32,188 nt of DNA from CAYSFW01 sp964620675. Lineage in GTDB: Bacteria > Pseudomonadota > Gammaproteobacteria > UWMA-0217. Positions 24,026-32,188 of this stretch are shown here, one piece after another. The position numbers and the translations under genes are program-made. The stretch lies in NCBI GenBank assembly GCA_964620675.1, contig CAZUJU010000043.1:1-32188 (forward strand). The letters are read 5' to 3'. The notes under the pieces are model-generated. The model made no database searches, was not told where the DNA came from, and saw nothing but the letters and a program-made list of their open reading frames with translations. Position 1 is the first letter of the stretch. Each line of letters opens with the position of its first letter.

Positions 24026-24580
24026 ATGGAAATTCAAAGCACCCGAATCGAGGACGTCAAGATACTGCAACCCCGGGCATTCCGGGACGATCGCGGCTAT
24101 TTTATGGAGACTTGGAACCAGCGTACGCTCGACCGACTCGGCCTCGAACTGCGATTCGTCCAGGATAACGAGAGCCGATCGACCCAGGGCACGCTGCGGG
24201 GTATTCATTTCCAACGCCAACGGCCACAAGGCAAGCTGGTGCGCGTGGTCTCCGGCAAGGTGTTCGACATTGCCGTAGATTTGCGTGCGGGTTCGCCCAC
24301 CTTCGGACAATGGACCGGGCACGAACTGTCAGACACGAATATGACCCAACTCTGGATCCCCCCCGGGTTTGGTCACGCGTTTTACGTCATGAGCGACGTC
24401 GCGGTCTTCAACTACAAGTGCACCGATTACTATCAGGGCGACGACCAGTGGAGTCTGCGCTGGGACTGCCCTGAAGTGGCGATTCAATGGCCGCTCGACC
24501 CGGCCGTCAAGGTTCTGCTGTCACCCGCCGACCGCGACGCGCCCGGTTTGTCGCAGCTACGAACGATCCTCGGTGCCTGA
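24026..24580 (+). CDS. rfbC: dTDP-4-dehydrorhamnose 3,5-epimerase
   Basis: Third step of dTDP-L-rhamnose synthesis. 184 residues, the family length, single cupin domain. Features: FRDDRGYFMETWNQ, FVQDNESRSTQGTLRGIHFQ with the catalytic base His61, PQGKLVRVVSGKVFDIAVDLR (Lys70), IPPGFGHAFYVMSD (His117), and the acid Tyr130 in NYKCTDYY. ATG 24026 (MEIQSTRIEDV) is the standard start; the open frame continues 33 codons upstream without homology. rfbA, rfbB and rfbD are not in the window, so rhamnose synthesis must be completed elsewhere. Likely cotranscribed with the priming transferase. Confidence 0.94.
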   Translation: MEIQSTRIEDVKILQPRAFRDDRGYFMETWNQRTLDRLGLELRFVQDNESRSTQGTLRGIHFQRQRPQGKLVRVVSGKVFDIAVDLRAGSPTFGQWTGHELSDTNMTQLWIPPGFGHAFYVMSDVAVFNYKCTDYYQGDDQWSLRWDCPEVAIQWPLDPAVKVLLSPADRDAPGLSQLRTILGA

Positions 24581-24658
24581 GGCGCAGCCGAGCCTCGTCG
24601 GCCGCCACCCGATCCAGGTGCCGAAATTCTAGGGAAGATGTCACTTGCGACACCTCGC

Positions 24659-24681
24659 GGGGCGTGACACTGTTACGCCCC
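24659..24681. other. Hairpin between rfbC and fdhD
   Basis: GGGGCGT (24659-24665) and ACGCCCC (24675-24681) make a perfect 7-bp stem with a 9-base loop, 28 bases before the fdhD start. No T run follows, so it is not a standard terminator. It might affect fdhD translation. Confidence 0.3.
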
Positions 24682-24709
24682 GGAGTTACTCACAGATGCC
24701 GTCTACCTC

Positions 24710-25591
24710 ATGCCTCCGCTTTCGCCGCTCATCAATACCGGCGTTCCGCGTAATCGTCCGCGGCTAACGCGTACACCTTCCCCGGCCGGCGTGCCGGTGG
24801 TCGTTCACGATGAACGAGGCGACTCGCGCGAAATCCAGCTGACCGGCGAACGACCGCTGGCGCTGATCGTCGACCACCACGAAATCGTCACTTTGATGAC
24901 GCGTGGCGCCGAACCGGAACTGCTTGCACTCGGCTATCTGCTGAATCAAGCCATGATTAACACGATCGACGATATCGTCGCGATCGAAACAGACTGGGAC
25001 AAAGACGCAGTCGCGATCACCACCCGGTTTGGCATCGCTGATCTCGAGGCCAGGCTGGCGCGACGAATCGTCACCTCCGGCTGCGGTCAGGGCACCGTGT
25101 TCGGCCAGTTGATGAGTGAATTCGAGGACCTGCGCGTCGCGGCGATGCCGCTCCGCCAAAGTCTGATCTACGCGCTGCTCGGCGTCGTCGGCCACATCAA
25201 CCAGACCTATCGCGCTTCGGGCTCGGTGCATAGCTGCGCCTTGTGTCACGGCAGCGAACCGGTGTTCTTCGTCGAGGACGTCGGCCGCCACAACGCCGCC
25301 GACGCGATCGCCGGCCACATGGCGTACGAGGGCATCAACGGCGCCGACAAGCTTTTTTACACCACCGGGCGGCTGACCTCGGAGATGGTCATCAAGGTCG
25401 CGCGCATGGGGGTCCCGGTGCTAATCTCGCGCAACGGCGCGACGGCGATGGGGCATGAACTCGCGGTGATCACCGGTATGACCCTGATTGGCCGCGCCAA
25501 GGGTCACCAGTTCATTGTCTACAACGGCTATCAAAATCTCATTTATGACGCGCCGGCGCGGCCGCACGTTCAGCGCACGCGGCGTGACTGA
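24710..25591 (+). CDS. fdhD: FdhD-like formate dehydrogenase accessory sulfurtransferase, variant cysteine motif
   Basis: 293 residues. FdhD passes sulfur from the cysteine desulfurase to the molybdenum cofactor of formate dehydrogenases. Family features: ERPLALIVDHHEIVTLMTRG, PELLALGYLLNQAMI, RIVTSGCGQGTVFG, FFVEDVGRHNAADAIAG, YTTGRLTSEMVIKVARMGVPVLISR, and AKGHQFIVYNGYQ. The usual CxxC is disrupted: the segment reads SGCGQG, keeping one Cys (125). A different CxxC, Cys176-Ala-Leu-Cys179, lies in VHSCALCHG. This may be a subgroup that uses the second pair. No formate dehydrogenase gene is nearby. The start is ATG 24710; a later in-frame start would also keep the domain. Confidence 0.85.
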   Translation: MPPLSPLINTGVPRNRPRLTRTPSPAGVPVVVHDERGDSREIQLTGERPLALIVDHHEIVTLMTRGAEPELLALGYLLNQAMINTIDDIVAIETDWDKDAVAITTRFGIADLEARLARRIVTSGCGQGTVFGQLMSEFEDLRVAAMPLRQSLIYALLGVVGHINQTYRASGSVHSCALCHGSEPVFFVEDVGRHNAADAIAGHMAYEGINGADKLFYTTGRLTSEMVIKVARMGVPVLISRNGATAMGHELAVITGMTLIGRAKGHQFIVYNGYQNLIYDAPARPHVQRTRRD

Positions 25592-25655
25592 CCATCGACA
25601 TCTGGTCTGTTAAGCTGCCGCGCATCGACACCTCGCACCGCGACTCGCCTACCCA

Positions 25656-26918
25656 ATGAACTTGCCAACCGCTTCCGGACAACCGCGACTGCGGGTGCTC
25701 CACACCTCCGATTGGCATCTCGGCCGCGTGCTCTGCAACCGCAAGCGTTACGCCGAGTTCGACCGTTTTCTCGCGTGGTTGCTGGAAACCCTGGCGGAAC
25801 GACGGGTCGACGTCTTGCTGATCGCCGGCGACGTATTCGACACCGGGGCGCCGAGCAATCGAGCCCAGGCTCAGTACTACCGATTTCTGAATCAGGTCGC
25901 CGGAGCCAGGTGCCGACATGTGGTCGTGATCGGCGGCAACCACGACTCGCCGACCTTTCTCGACGCGCCGGCCGAATTGCTGCGAGGGCTCGACGTGCAT
26001 GTCGTCGGTGCGATCACGGGTTCGCCGGCGGATGAAGTCATTCTGCTACGCGGCGCCGATGACGAGGTCGAGGCCATCGTCTGTGCCGTTCCGTACCTGC
26101 GTGACCGGGATATTCGCACCGTCGAAGCAAATGAAAGCGTCCAGGACAAGGACCAGAAGCTGCTCGACGGTATCCGCGCGCATTACCGTGTCGTCTGCGA
26201 CGCGGCCGAATTGCAACGCCAGCGGCTGTCGCGACCGACGCCGCTGATCGCGATGGGACACCTGTTTGCAGCCGGCGGCGCTACCGTCGAAGGTGACGGC
26301 GTGCGTGACCTTTACGTCGGATCACTCGCGCAGGTCGGCAGCGAGATCTTCCCGCCCGAGATCGACTATCTTGCACTCGGTCACCTCCATGTCCCGCAGC
26401 GCGTCAACCAAACTGACTCCATGCGCTACAGCGGCTCGCCCCTGCCGATGGGCTTCGGCGAGGCACGCCAGCCCAAGAGCGTCTGCCTGATTGAATTCGA
26501 AGGACGCGCGCCGAGCGTTGAAGAAATCCAAATCCCGTGCTTCCAGCGCCTGGAGCGGATTCAGGGCGACTGGGAAACGATCGCCACTCGAGTGCGCGCC
26601 CTGATCGCGGCCGACAGCGACGCTTGGCTCGAAATCCACTACGACGGTGAAGCCCTCGCGGGCGACTTGCGTGCCCGGATCGACGCCCTCGTCGCCGGCA
26701 GCCCGCTCGACGTGCTCAAGGTTCGCAATACCCGATTGCTACAACGGGTTGCCGCAACGCACAGCGCCGGCGAGACGCTCGACGATCTGAGCGCGGACGA
26801 GGTATTCACCCGCTGCCTCGATGCCGGCGCCGTACCCGAGTCCCAGCGCCCGGCGCTCCGCGAAGCCTACGCCGAGATCCGCCACGCCCTGCACAACCGC
26901 GACCCGCGCGCGGAATAG
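25656..26918 (+). CDS. sbcD: DNA repair exonuclease subunit SbcD (Mre11-like)
   Basis: Metallophosphoesterase nuclease subunit of SbcCD, which opens hairpins and processes blocked DNA ends. 420 residues. The metal-binding motifs are complete: HTSDWHLGR (Asp19, His21), LLIAGDVFDTGAPS (Asp59), GGNHDSP (Asn95-His96-Asp97), PLIAMGHLFAAGG, and LALGHLHVPQ. YSGSPLPMGFGE and the C-terminal capping region that contacts SbcC follow. Start ATG 25656 is 64 bases after fdhD. sbcC begins four bases after its stop, so the two are translated together. Confidence 0.95.
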   Translation: MNLPTASGQPRLRVLHTSDWHLGRVLCNRKRYAEFDRFLAWLLETLAERRVDVLLIAGDVFDTGAPSNRAQAQYYRFLNQVAGARCRHVVVIGGNHDSPTFLDAPAELLRGLDVHVVGAITGSPADEVILLRGADDEVEAIVCAVPYLRDRDIRTVEANESVQDKDQKLLDGIRAHYRVVCDAAELQRQRLSRPTPLIAMGHLFAAGGATVEGDGVRDLYVGSLAQVGSEIFPPEIDYLALGHLHVPQRVNQTDSMRYSGSPLPMGFGEARQPKSVCLIEFEGRAPSVEEIQIPCFQRLERIQGDWETIATRVRALIAADSDAWLEIHYDGEALAGDLRARIDALVAGSPLDVLKVRNTRLLQRVAATHSAGETLDDLSADEVFTRCLDAGAVPESQRPALREAYAEIRHALHNRDPRAE

Positions 26919-26922
26919 ATTG

Positions 26923-29900
26923 ATGCGAATCCTGGCGCTGCGTTTCCAGAATCTGAACTCTCTCGTCGGCGAATGGTGCGTTGACTTCTCCCACCCCGCC
27001 TACAGCGACGGATTGTTTGCGATAACCGGCCCGACCGGCGCCGGCAAGTCGACCCTGCTCGATGCCCTGTGCCTCGCACTCTACGGGCGCACACCGCGAC
27101 TCGGCAAACTCAGCAAAGGCAGTAATGAACTCATGTCGCGCCATACCGGTGAATGTTTCGCCGAGGTCACCTTCGCGACCCACGCCGGGCGTTTTCGCTG
27201 CCACTGGAGTCAGCATCGCGCCCGGCGCAAGCCCAACGGCGAACTGCAAGCGCCCAAGCACGAAATTGCCCACGCCGACAGCGGGCAGATCGTTGACACC
27301 CGCGCCCGCGGCGTCGCCGAGCAGATCGAAAAGATCACCGGAATGGACTTCGACCGCTTCACCCGCTCGATGTTGCTCGCGCAAGGCGGATTTGCCGCCT
27401 TCTTGCAAGCCTCGCCGGACGAACGCGCGCCCATCCTCGAACAAATCACCGGCACGGAGATCTACAGCCAAATCTCCATCGCCACCCACGAACACCGCGC
27501 GTCCGAACGCGCACACCTGGAACGGTTGCACAGCGAGTTGAGCGGTCTGCAACCATTACCCGAGCCCGAAGCGCAACAACTGCGCGACGCATTAAACGCG
27601 CATCGCACCCAAGCCGCGCAATGCGAAACCGAGCGCGTTCGGACCCACGCCGCGCTTCGCTGGCTCGACCAGATCGACGCGCTCAGCGACGACCTCGCAC
27701 ACGCGAACGATGAAGCCGTAGCCCACACCGCCGAACTCGCCGCATTCGCGCCCACCGCCGAACGCCTGCGTCGCGCCGCGCGCGCGTTAGCGTTGGCCGA
27801 GACCTACGCCGCGCTCGACATCGAACGACGCCAACTCGAGGCCGAACAACGTGAAGCTGCGGAACTGCGTCAGCACGAACCGTCGCAACGCGCGGACCAC
27901 GACGCCGCCACCCAAACCCTGCACACGACCGAGCACCACCTCGCGCAGCACCAGGAAACCCGCAAGAGTACGCACGAGCGACTCAAGCAAGTGCGGGCGC
28001 TCGATCAGCGCATCCAAACCGGCGCCTTCGGACTTGCCCGAATTCAGGCCGATATCGACCGGCGTCGGCACGATCGGGAAGCCTTAGTCGCGCGGCAATC
28101 CATTGAGACGCAACGTATTCAGGCAGGCGAGGAGGCATTGGCCGGCGTTCGCGCATTTCTCACTCGCCATGTCAGCGACGCCGAGCTCCCGCATGCGCTC
28201 ACCGGACTTCAGCAGCAATTCAGGCGCCTCACCGCCACCCTCGCTCAGCATCACGGCGCCGAACAGGCCCGACATCACGCCGCGCTTCAGTGTGAAGCCG
28301 CCACCACTGCGGCGACGCGCGCTGACCAGACGCAGCGCCAAACACACGCCAACCGCGCCGAAATCGAACAGCGTCAAACGCACCAAACGCATGCACTCCA
28401 GGCGTTGTTGGCCGGACGCACAGCCGACGTTTGGCGCGAACGACTCGACCGGCTCAACCTCCGCGCGGCACGCATGCAGGAACTCGCGCAAGCCGAAACC
28501 AGCATAACCCAGACGGCGGCGGAGCAAATCGAGCTACGCCAGCACGCGCAGGCCCTCAGCGCCAGCGCCTATGACCTCGCCGCGCAACTCGCAACGATCG
28601 AACTTCACGCCGCGCACCAATCCACCGCGATCGAACAACTCGAAACCCAGCTCGCACTGCTCAACCGCATTCGCGATCTCGAGTCCGAGCGCGCCCACCT
28701 CAGCGATGGTGCCCCCTGCCCGCTCTGCGGTGCCACCGAACACCCCTTTGCCCACCGCAACCAACCCACGCCGGACGCCGCGCAAGCCGCCCTCCAAACC
28801 GCGAAATCCCGCCTGAACGAACTGCAACAATCGCGCACGGCAACCCAAATCCGAGCTACCGAAAGCCGCAAAGACCAAGCGCGCAATCACGAGCTGCAGG
28901 CCGATTGTGAACGTCGTCTGGACGCAGCCATGCAACGACGCGCGAACCTGAGCGCGGAACTTGAGCTGTCCGTGGACCCGGCAACGCCACTGCAAGCCGT
29001 GCTCGAACGTACGCAACAAGAAATCGACACCATCACCCGCCTGCTGCGCGCCTTCGCGACCGACGAGGCCACATTACGCGATACCGAGCGCGCGCTGCGG
29101 ACGGCCGTCGCTGCCGCCGCTCAGGCCGACCTTGCCCAGCTTCACGCCGCGCAACAGCTTGCGACTGCGGAGCGTGATCTGGCGCGCCAGATCGAAGCGA
29201 TACAAACCGCGCAGGCACAACTCACGCAGCAGCGGACCGAACTGACCGCAGTGCTCACGCCTTTTGGCGTCATCGACGTCCCCATCGAAAATCTCACCGA
29301 GCTCACCGATGAACTCCACGCGCGTGCCGAGCGCTGGACGCAACAACACCAACAGCTAGCGACAATCGAACGGAACATCGCACTGCACCACGCCGAACTC
29401 GCCACACTTCAGGCCCTCTCCGTGCGCGCCGGCGCCGATATCGAGCAACACGGTCTGGCACTCGCTGCCGCACAGCACGAACATCAGGCGCTTGTTACCG
29501 AACGCCAAACCCTTTTCGGAACCAACGACCCCGACCAGATCGAGGGCGCCCTCGAAGCCGAATTCACAGCGATCGAAGAACGCCTCGGTGCGTACCGCGT
29601 TACCGTGAGCCAGACCCAACTCGCCCTGACCGCGACCGAAACCCGTATCCACGCCCTCGACAGCCAAGCGACCACGCGCGCAGCCCAGCTGGCGGCGCTC
29701 ACTGCCAACTTCGAAACTCACCTGACGGAAATCGGATTCCGCAACCTCGACGACTACCTCGCGGCACGAATGGACGAAACTGAACGCCAAACCCTAGGTG
29801 AGCGCGCCACCGCCCTCGCCCATCGCCAAACCGAACTCGCCACACGCAAGGCCGACCTCGCTCGCAAACTCGCGCAGGAACAGGCTCGTGCGCTCAGCAC

Positions 29901-30591
29901 GCAACCACGCGCAGCGCTCACAACACGCCTCACCGAACTTGATGCCGAGTCGCAGACACTGCAACAGGCGATCGGCGCGGCTGCCCAGCGCCTCGACGAT
30001 GACGCCCGGCTGCACCTGCGTCACGGCGAGCAGCTCAAGAAAATCGCTGTGCAACAACAAGTCTGCGAGCGCTGGAACGCACTACACGAACTGATCGGCT
30101 CCGCCGACGGCAAAAAATTTCGCAACTTCGCCCAGGGCCTGACCTTCGAGATCGTTATCGACCACGCCAACCGCCAGCTCGAAAAGATGTCGGACCGCTA
30201 TCTGCTGACCCGCGATACCTCGCAACCGCTCGATCTCAACGTGATCGACAACTACCAGGCCGGCGATATCCGCTCGACCCGCAACCTCTCGGGCGGCGAG
30301 AGCTTTATCGTCAGCCTCGCGCTCGCCCTCGGCCTTTCGCGGATGGCCAGCCGTAATGTTCGGGTGGATTCCCTGTTTCTCGACGAAGGCTTCGGCACGC
30401 TCGATGAAGATGCCCTCGACACCGCCCTCGAGACCCTCGCCAGCCTGCGCGCGGAAGGTAAGCTCATCGGGGTTATCTCTCACGTCGCTGCGCTGAAGGA
30501 ACGCATCGCCACCCAAATTCAGGTCAAACCGGAACGCGGCGGCCGTAGCCGCCTGCACGGCCCCGGTTGCGAACGTATCGAACGCGGATAA
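26923..30591 (+). CDS. sbcC: DNA repair ATPase SbcC (Rad50-like)
   Basis: ATPase and coiled-coil subunit of SbcCD. 1222 residues, longer than the 1048 of E. coli. Features in order: MRILALRFQNLNSLVGEW, Walker A GPTGAGKST (Lys42), the Q-loop region RSMLLAQGGFAAFL, and a very long Ala/Gln/Glu/His-rich coiled coil. The zinc hook Cys599-Pro-Leu-Cys602 sits at mid-length in APCPLCGATEHPF. After the return coil come ABC signature LSGGES (1122-1127), Walker B LFLDEGFGTLD (Asp1154, Glu1155) and the His switch in GVISHVAAL. ATG 26923 is chosen over the longer frame that overlaps sbcD. The last gene of the pair, with no clear terminator. Confidence 0.96.
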   Translation: MRILALRFQNLNSLVGEWCVDFSHPAYSDGLFAITGPTGAGKSTLLDALCLALYGRTPRLGKLSKGSNELMSRHTGECFAEVTFATHAGRFRCHWSQHRARRKPNGELQAPKHEIAHADSGQIVDTRARGVAEQIEKITGMDFDRFTRSMLLAQGGFAAFLQASPDERAPILEQITGTEIYSQISIATHEHRASERAHLERLHSELSGLQPLPEPEAQQLRDALNAHRTQAAQCETERVRTHAALRWLDQIDALSDDLAHANDEAVAHTAELAAFAPTAERLRRAARALALAETYAALDIERRQLEAEQREAAELRQHEPSQRADHDAATQTLHTTEHHLAQHQETRKSTHERLKQVRALDQRIQTGAFGLARIQADIDRRRHDREALVARQSIETQRIQAGEEALAGVRAFLTRHVSDAELPHALTGLQQQFRRLTATLAQHHGAEQARHHAALQCEAATTAATRADQTQRQTHANRAEIEQRQTHQTHALQALLAGRTADVWRERLDRLNLRAARMQELAQAETSITQTAAEQIELRQHAQALSASAYDLAAQLATIELHAAHQSTAIEQLETQLALLNRIRDLESERAHLSDGAPCPLCGATEHPFAHRNQPTPDAAQAALQTAKSRLNELQQSRTATQIRATESRKDQARNHELQADCERRLDAAMQRRANLSAELELSVDPATPLQAVLERTQQEIDTITRLLRAFATDEATLRDTERALRTAVAAAAQADLAQLHAAQQLATAERDLARQIEAIQTAQAQLTQQRTELTAVLTPFGVIDVPIENLTELTDELHARAERWTQQHQQLATIERNIALHHAELATLQALSVRAGADIEQHGLALAAAQHEHQALVTERQTLFGTNDPDQIEGALEAEFTAIEERLGAYRVTVSQTQLALTATETRIHALDSQATTRAAQLAALTANFETHLTEIGFRNLDDYLAARMDETERQTLGERATALAHRQTELATRKADLARKLAQEQARALSTQPRAALTTRLTELDAESQTLQQAIGAAAQRLDDDARLHLRHGEQLKKIAVQQQVCERWNALHELIGSADGKKFRNFAQGLTFEIVIDHANRQLEKMSDRYLLTRDTSQPLDLNVIDNYQAGDIRSTRNLSGGESFIVSLALALGLSRMASRNVRVDSLFLDEGFGTLDEDALDTALETLASLRAEGKLIGVISHVAALKERIATQIQVKPERGGRSRLHGPGCERIERG

Positions 30592-31092
30592 GCCCTGGAC
30601 CACTCCCGCGCAGTGCGTGCCGCGTTCGATCACGGCGTTCGGCACCAGGGGATCGACCGAGTCCGAAGTCACCGGCCAGTGGCGCCCAGCGAAACCGCCG
30701 GGTAGAGACTGTCATTTGTGATAGCGAGTGTTTGGCGGCGCGCGAGCGGCTAAGCACGTCCGGGTGCGGATTGGATTCGGGGTTATGCCACGTATCGCCG
30801 TCCGCGATCCCACGGGCGTACTTGGTCACTGCGGCGACAGGCGTTAGGCAGTGAATCCTGCTTTCCTCAGTTGAAGGCGCCGGAGGAGCGGGCTTGCCCG
30901 CGATTGCAACCGTCGCATCGCGGGCAAGCCCGCTCCTACATGGCAGTCGGTGTTTCACCGAAAAGGTGAATCGGTCGTTTGGCCCAAACGCCTGTATTCA
31001 CGCGGAAACGTAAGGAAATGTCCGATCGCAACTGCGGATTCTAGGTAAATCGATTTTGGCGCTGCCTACGACGGACGCGAGCACGGAGTCGC
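30592..31092. other. Intergenic region containing a REP pair
   Basis: 501 bases between the convergent sbcC and epimerase genes. Apart from the inverted REP pair at 30884-30937 I see no gene. A minus-strand frame here translates the REP as RSGLARDATVAIAGKPAP, a familiar false protein signature of such repeats, and I do not call it. Confidence 0.5.
30884..30937. repeat. REP-type element pair in inverted orientation
   Basis: Two perfect 21-base arms (30884-30904 and 30917-30937) in inverted orientation around a 12-base spacer. Each arm has the core GCGGGCTTGCCCGC, itself an imperfect palindrome, with an AGGAG edge (CTCCT on the opposite arm, followed by ACA). This is the form of the REP sequences of Pseudomonas and related genera, which are mobilised by RAYT transposases and can bound transcripts. 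It lies between convergent genes, the usual location. Confidence 0.85.
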
Positions 31093-32106
31093 TTACAGGT
31101 CAACGCGGTAATACTCGCGGTACCACTCGACAAACCGCCGCACCCCCTCTTCCACGGGCGTATTTGGCCGGTAGCCGACGTCGCGTTCGAGGTCGGTGGT
31201 GTCGGCCCAGGTATCGGGCACGTCACCGGGTTGGAGCGGTAACAGTTGCTTTTCCGCCTTGCGCCCGAGGCAGTCTTCCAACACCTCGATGTAGCGCATC
31301 AGCTCCACCTTCTGGCTGTTGCCGATATTGTAGACCCGCCATGGGGCACGACTGGAGCCGGGGTCCGGGTGGGCGCTGTCCCAGTCGGAGTTCCCGGCAG
31401 GGACGCGATCGAGCACCCGCAATACGCCTTCGACGATGTCGTCGATGTAAGTGAAGTCGCGACGGTGTTTGCCGTAGTTAAAGACCGGAATCGGTTCCCC
31501 GGCGAGGATCTTGCGAGTGAACAGGAACAGCGCCATGTCGGGGCGTCCCCACGGTCCGTACACGGTAAAAAAGCGCAATCCGGTTGTCGGCAGCCCATAC
31601 AGATGCGAGTAGGTATGCGCCATCAACTCATTGCCCTTCTTCGAGGCCGCGTAGAGTGACAACGGATGATCGACATTGTGATGCACCGAGAACGGCATCT
31701 CGGTGTTGGCGCCATACACCGAGCTCGACGACGCATACACCAGGTGTTTCACGCCATGATGGCGGCAACCTTCGAGAATGTGGGCGAAACCGACAATATT
31801 GCTATCGACGTACGCGAGCGGGTTTTCGATCGAGTAGCGTACGCCGGCCTGTGCCGCCAGGTTGATCACGCCATCAAACTGTTCCCGTGCGAACAGCGCT
31901 TCCATTCCGGTGCGGTCGGCCAGATCGAGCTTGAGGTAGCGAAACGCCGGCTTGTCCGCAAGGCGCTGGAGACGTGCGAGTTTGACGTTAACGTCGTAGT
32001 AGTCGTTCAGGTTGTCGATGCCGACGACCTCATCGCCGCGCTCAACCAGTCGCAACGATACGAAGTGCCCAATGAATCCGGCCACGCCGGTGACCAGGAT
32101 TTTCAT
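31093..32106 (-). CDS. NAD-dependent epimerase, UDP-glucuronate 4-epimerase type
   Basis: A 337-residue short-chain dehydrogenase/reductase of the extended class. Rossmann motif TGVAGFIGH (6-14), then IDNLNDYYDVNVKLARL, which is typical of UDP-glucuronate epimerases, LAAQAGVRYSIENP, the catalytic ASSSSVYG (Ser127-129), YAASK (Tyr152, Lys156), RFFTVYGPWGRPDMA, and RRDFTYIDDIVEGV. It would interconvert UDP-glucuronate and UDP-galacturonate for surface polysaccharides. Its start overlaps the stop of the upstream UDP-glucose dehydrogenase gene as ATGA, so substrate supply and epimerisation are coupled. Exact sugar specificity is inferred from motifs. Confidence 0.9.
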   Translation of the reverse strand: MKILVTGVAGFIGHFVSLRLVERGDEVVGIDNLNDYYDVNVKLARLQRLADKPAFRYLKLDLADRTGMEALFAREQFDGVINLAAQAGVRYSIENPLAYVDSNIVGFAHILEGCRHHGVKHLVYASSSSVYGANTEMPFSVHHNVDHPLSLYAASKKGNELMAHTYSHLYGLPTTGLRFFTVYGPWGRPDMALFLFTRKILAGEPIPVFNYGKHRRDFTYIDDIVEGVLRVLDRVPAGNSDWDSAHPDPGSSRAPWRVYNIGNSQKVELMRYIEVLEDCLGRKAEKQLLPLQPGDVPDTWADTTDLERDVGYRPNTPVEEGVRRFVEWYREYYRVDL

Positions 32107-32188
32107 GCCGCCCCCTCGCCGCGGCCGATTGAGTAATAAGTAATGCCGTAGTCGCGCACGGTCGCCGGGTCGTAGAGATTGCGACCGT
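32103..32188 (-). CDS. UDP-glucose 6-dehydrogenase, C-terminal fragment (cut by window edge)
   Basis: The last 28 codons of a gene entering from the right edge. They read GRNLYDPATVRDYGITYYSIG then RGEGAA and a TGA stop. The pattern GRNLYDP...GI.YYSIGR is the conserved C terminus of UDP-glucose/GDP-mannose dehydrogenases of the Ugd type. The stop overlaps the epimerase ATG as ATGA. UDP-glucuronate from Ugd is the substrate expected by the next enzyme, which supports the call. Most of the protein is outside the window. Confidence 0.78.
   Translation of the reverse strand, partial: GRNLYDPATVRDYGITYYSIGRGEGAA

Noticed and set aside
26821..26922. Longer sbcC start overlapping the end of sbcD
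   Set aside because: The extra 34 residues are Pro/Arg/Thr-rich and unlike the family; MRILALRFQNLNSL at 26923 is the expected start.
30524..30958. Minus-strand open frame of 144 codons downstream of sbcC
   Set aside because: Its first part is a translation of the REP element (RSGLARD...IAGKPAP), a common false signature, and the rest overlaps the sbcC end in antisense with no protein-like features.
1..32188. CRISPR arrays, prophage genes or an intact transposase
   Set aside because: No regularly spaced direct repeats, structural phage proteins, or DDE/HUH transposase frames were seen on either strand.

Overview
The window reads as chromosomal DNA of a GC-rich gammaproteobacterium. The evidence is guaB-guaA divergent from xseA (the neighbourhood also found in E. 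coli), E. coli-length GuaA and GuaB, an E. coli-like MogA, a PA2779/PA2778-type pair, and tRNA genes with encoded CCA. A lineage near the Chromatiales/Ectothiorhodospiraceae is my guess, not something the sequence proves.

Layout. 1-4.6 kb: guaBA operon (minus strand; GuaA is complete except for the last two bases of its stop codon) and xseA (plus strand). 4.65-9 kb: small conserved genes, namely DUF302 and DUF2237 (minus), then DUF2189 membrane protein, DUF2788, an SGNH hydrolase and a FemAB-like aminoacyltransferase (plus). 9.2-10.3 kb: a DUF1778/GNAT toxin-antitoxin pair just downstream of tRNA-Arg(CCT). 10.4-13.8 kb: a short BLUF photosensor, the PA2779/PA2778 pair, a YugP-type membrane zinc protease, and mogA. 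13.8-14.3 kb: a non-coding, possibly decayed stretch.

14.3-21.6 kb is the most unusual part. It is a tightly packed six-gene minus-strand exopolysaccharide (EPS) operon, transcribed in the order export lipoprotein, chain-length regulator, BY-kinase-like protein, outer-membrane beta-barrel, ExeA-like ATPase, Wzy-like polymerase. Families and order match the EPS block of XrtA/PEP-CTERM loci, but no exosortase is in the window, the kinase-like protein has lost its ATP-binding motifs, and the ATPase carries a C-terminal FHA domain. The promoter-distal genes are clearly more AT-rich than the flanks. tRNA-Arg(ACG) lies just upstream, and beyond it on the plus strand come the priming phosphoglycosyl transferase and rfbC.

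24.7-30.6 kb: fdhD (with a displaced CxxC motif), sbcD and sbcC. 30.6-31.1 kb: non-coding, with a perfect REP-type inverted repeat. 31.1-32.2 kb: a UDP-glucuronate-epimerase-like gene and the 3' end of a UDP-glucose dehydrogenase gene, overlapping by ATGA.

Together, the priming transferase, RfbC, Ugd/epimerase, Wzz-, Wza- and Wzy-like proteins could form the nucleotide-sugar, polymerisation and export parts of one surface polysaccharide pathway. The flippase and the other glycosyltransferases are not here. mogA and fdhD both serve molybdoenzymes, although no molybdoenzyme gene is in the window.
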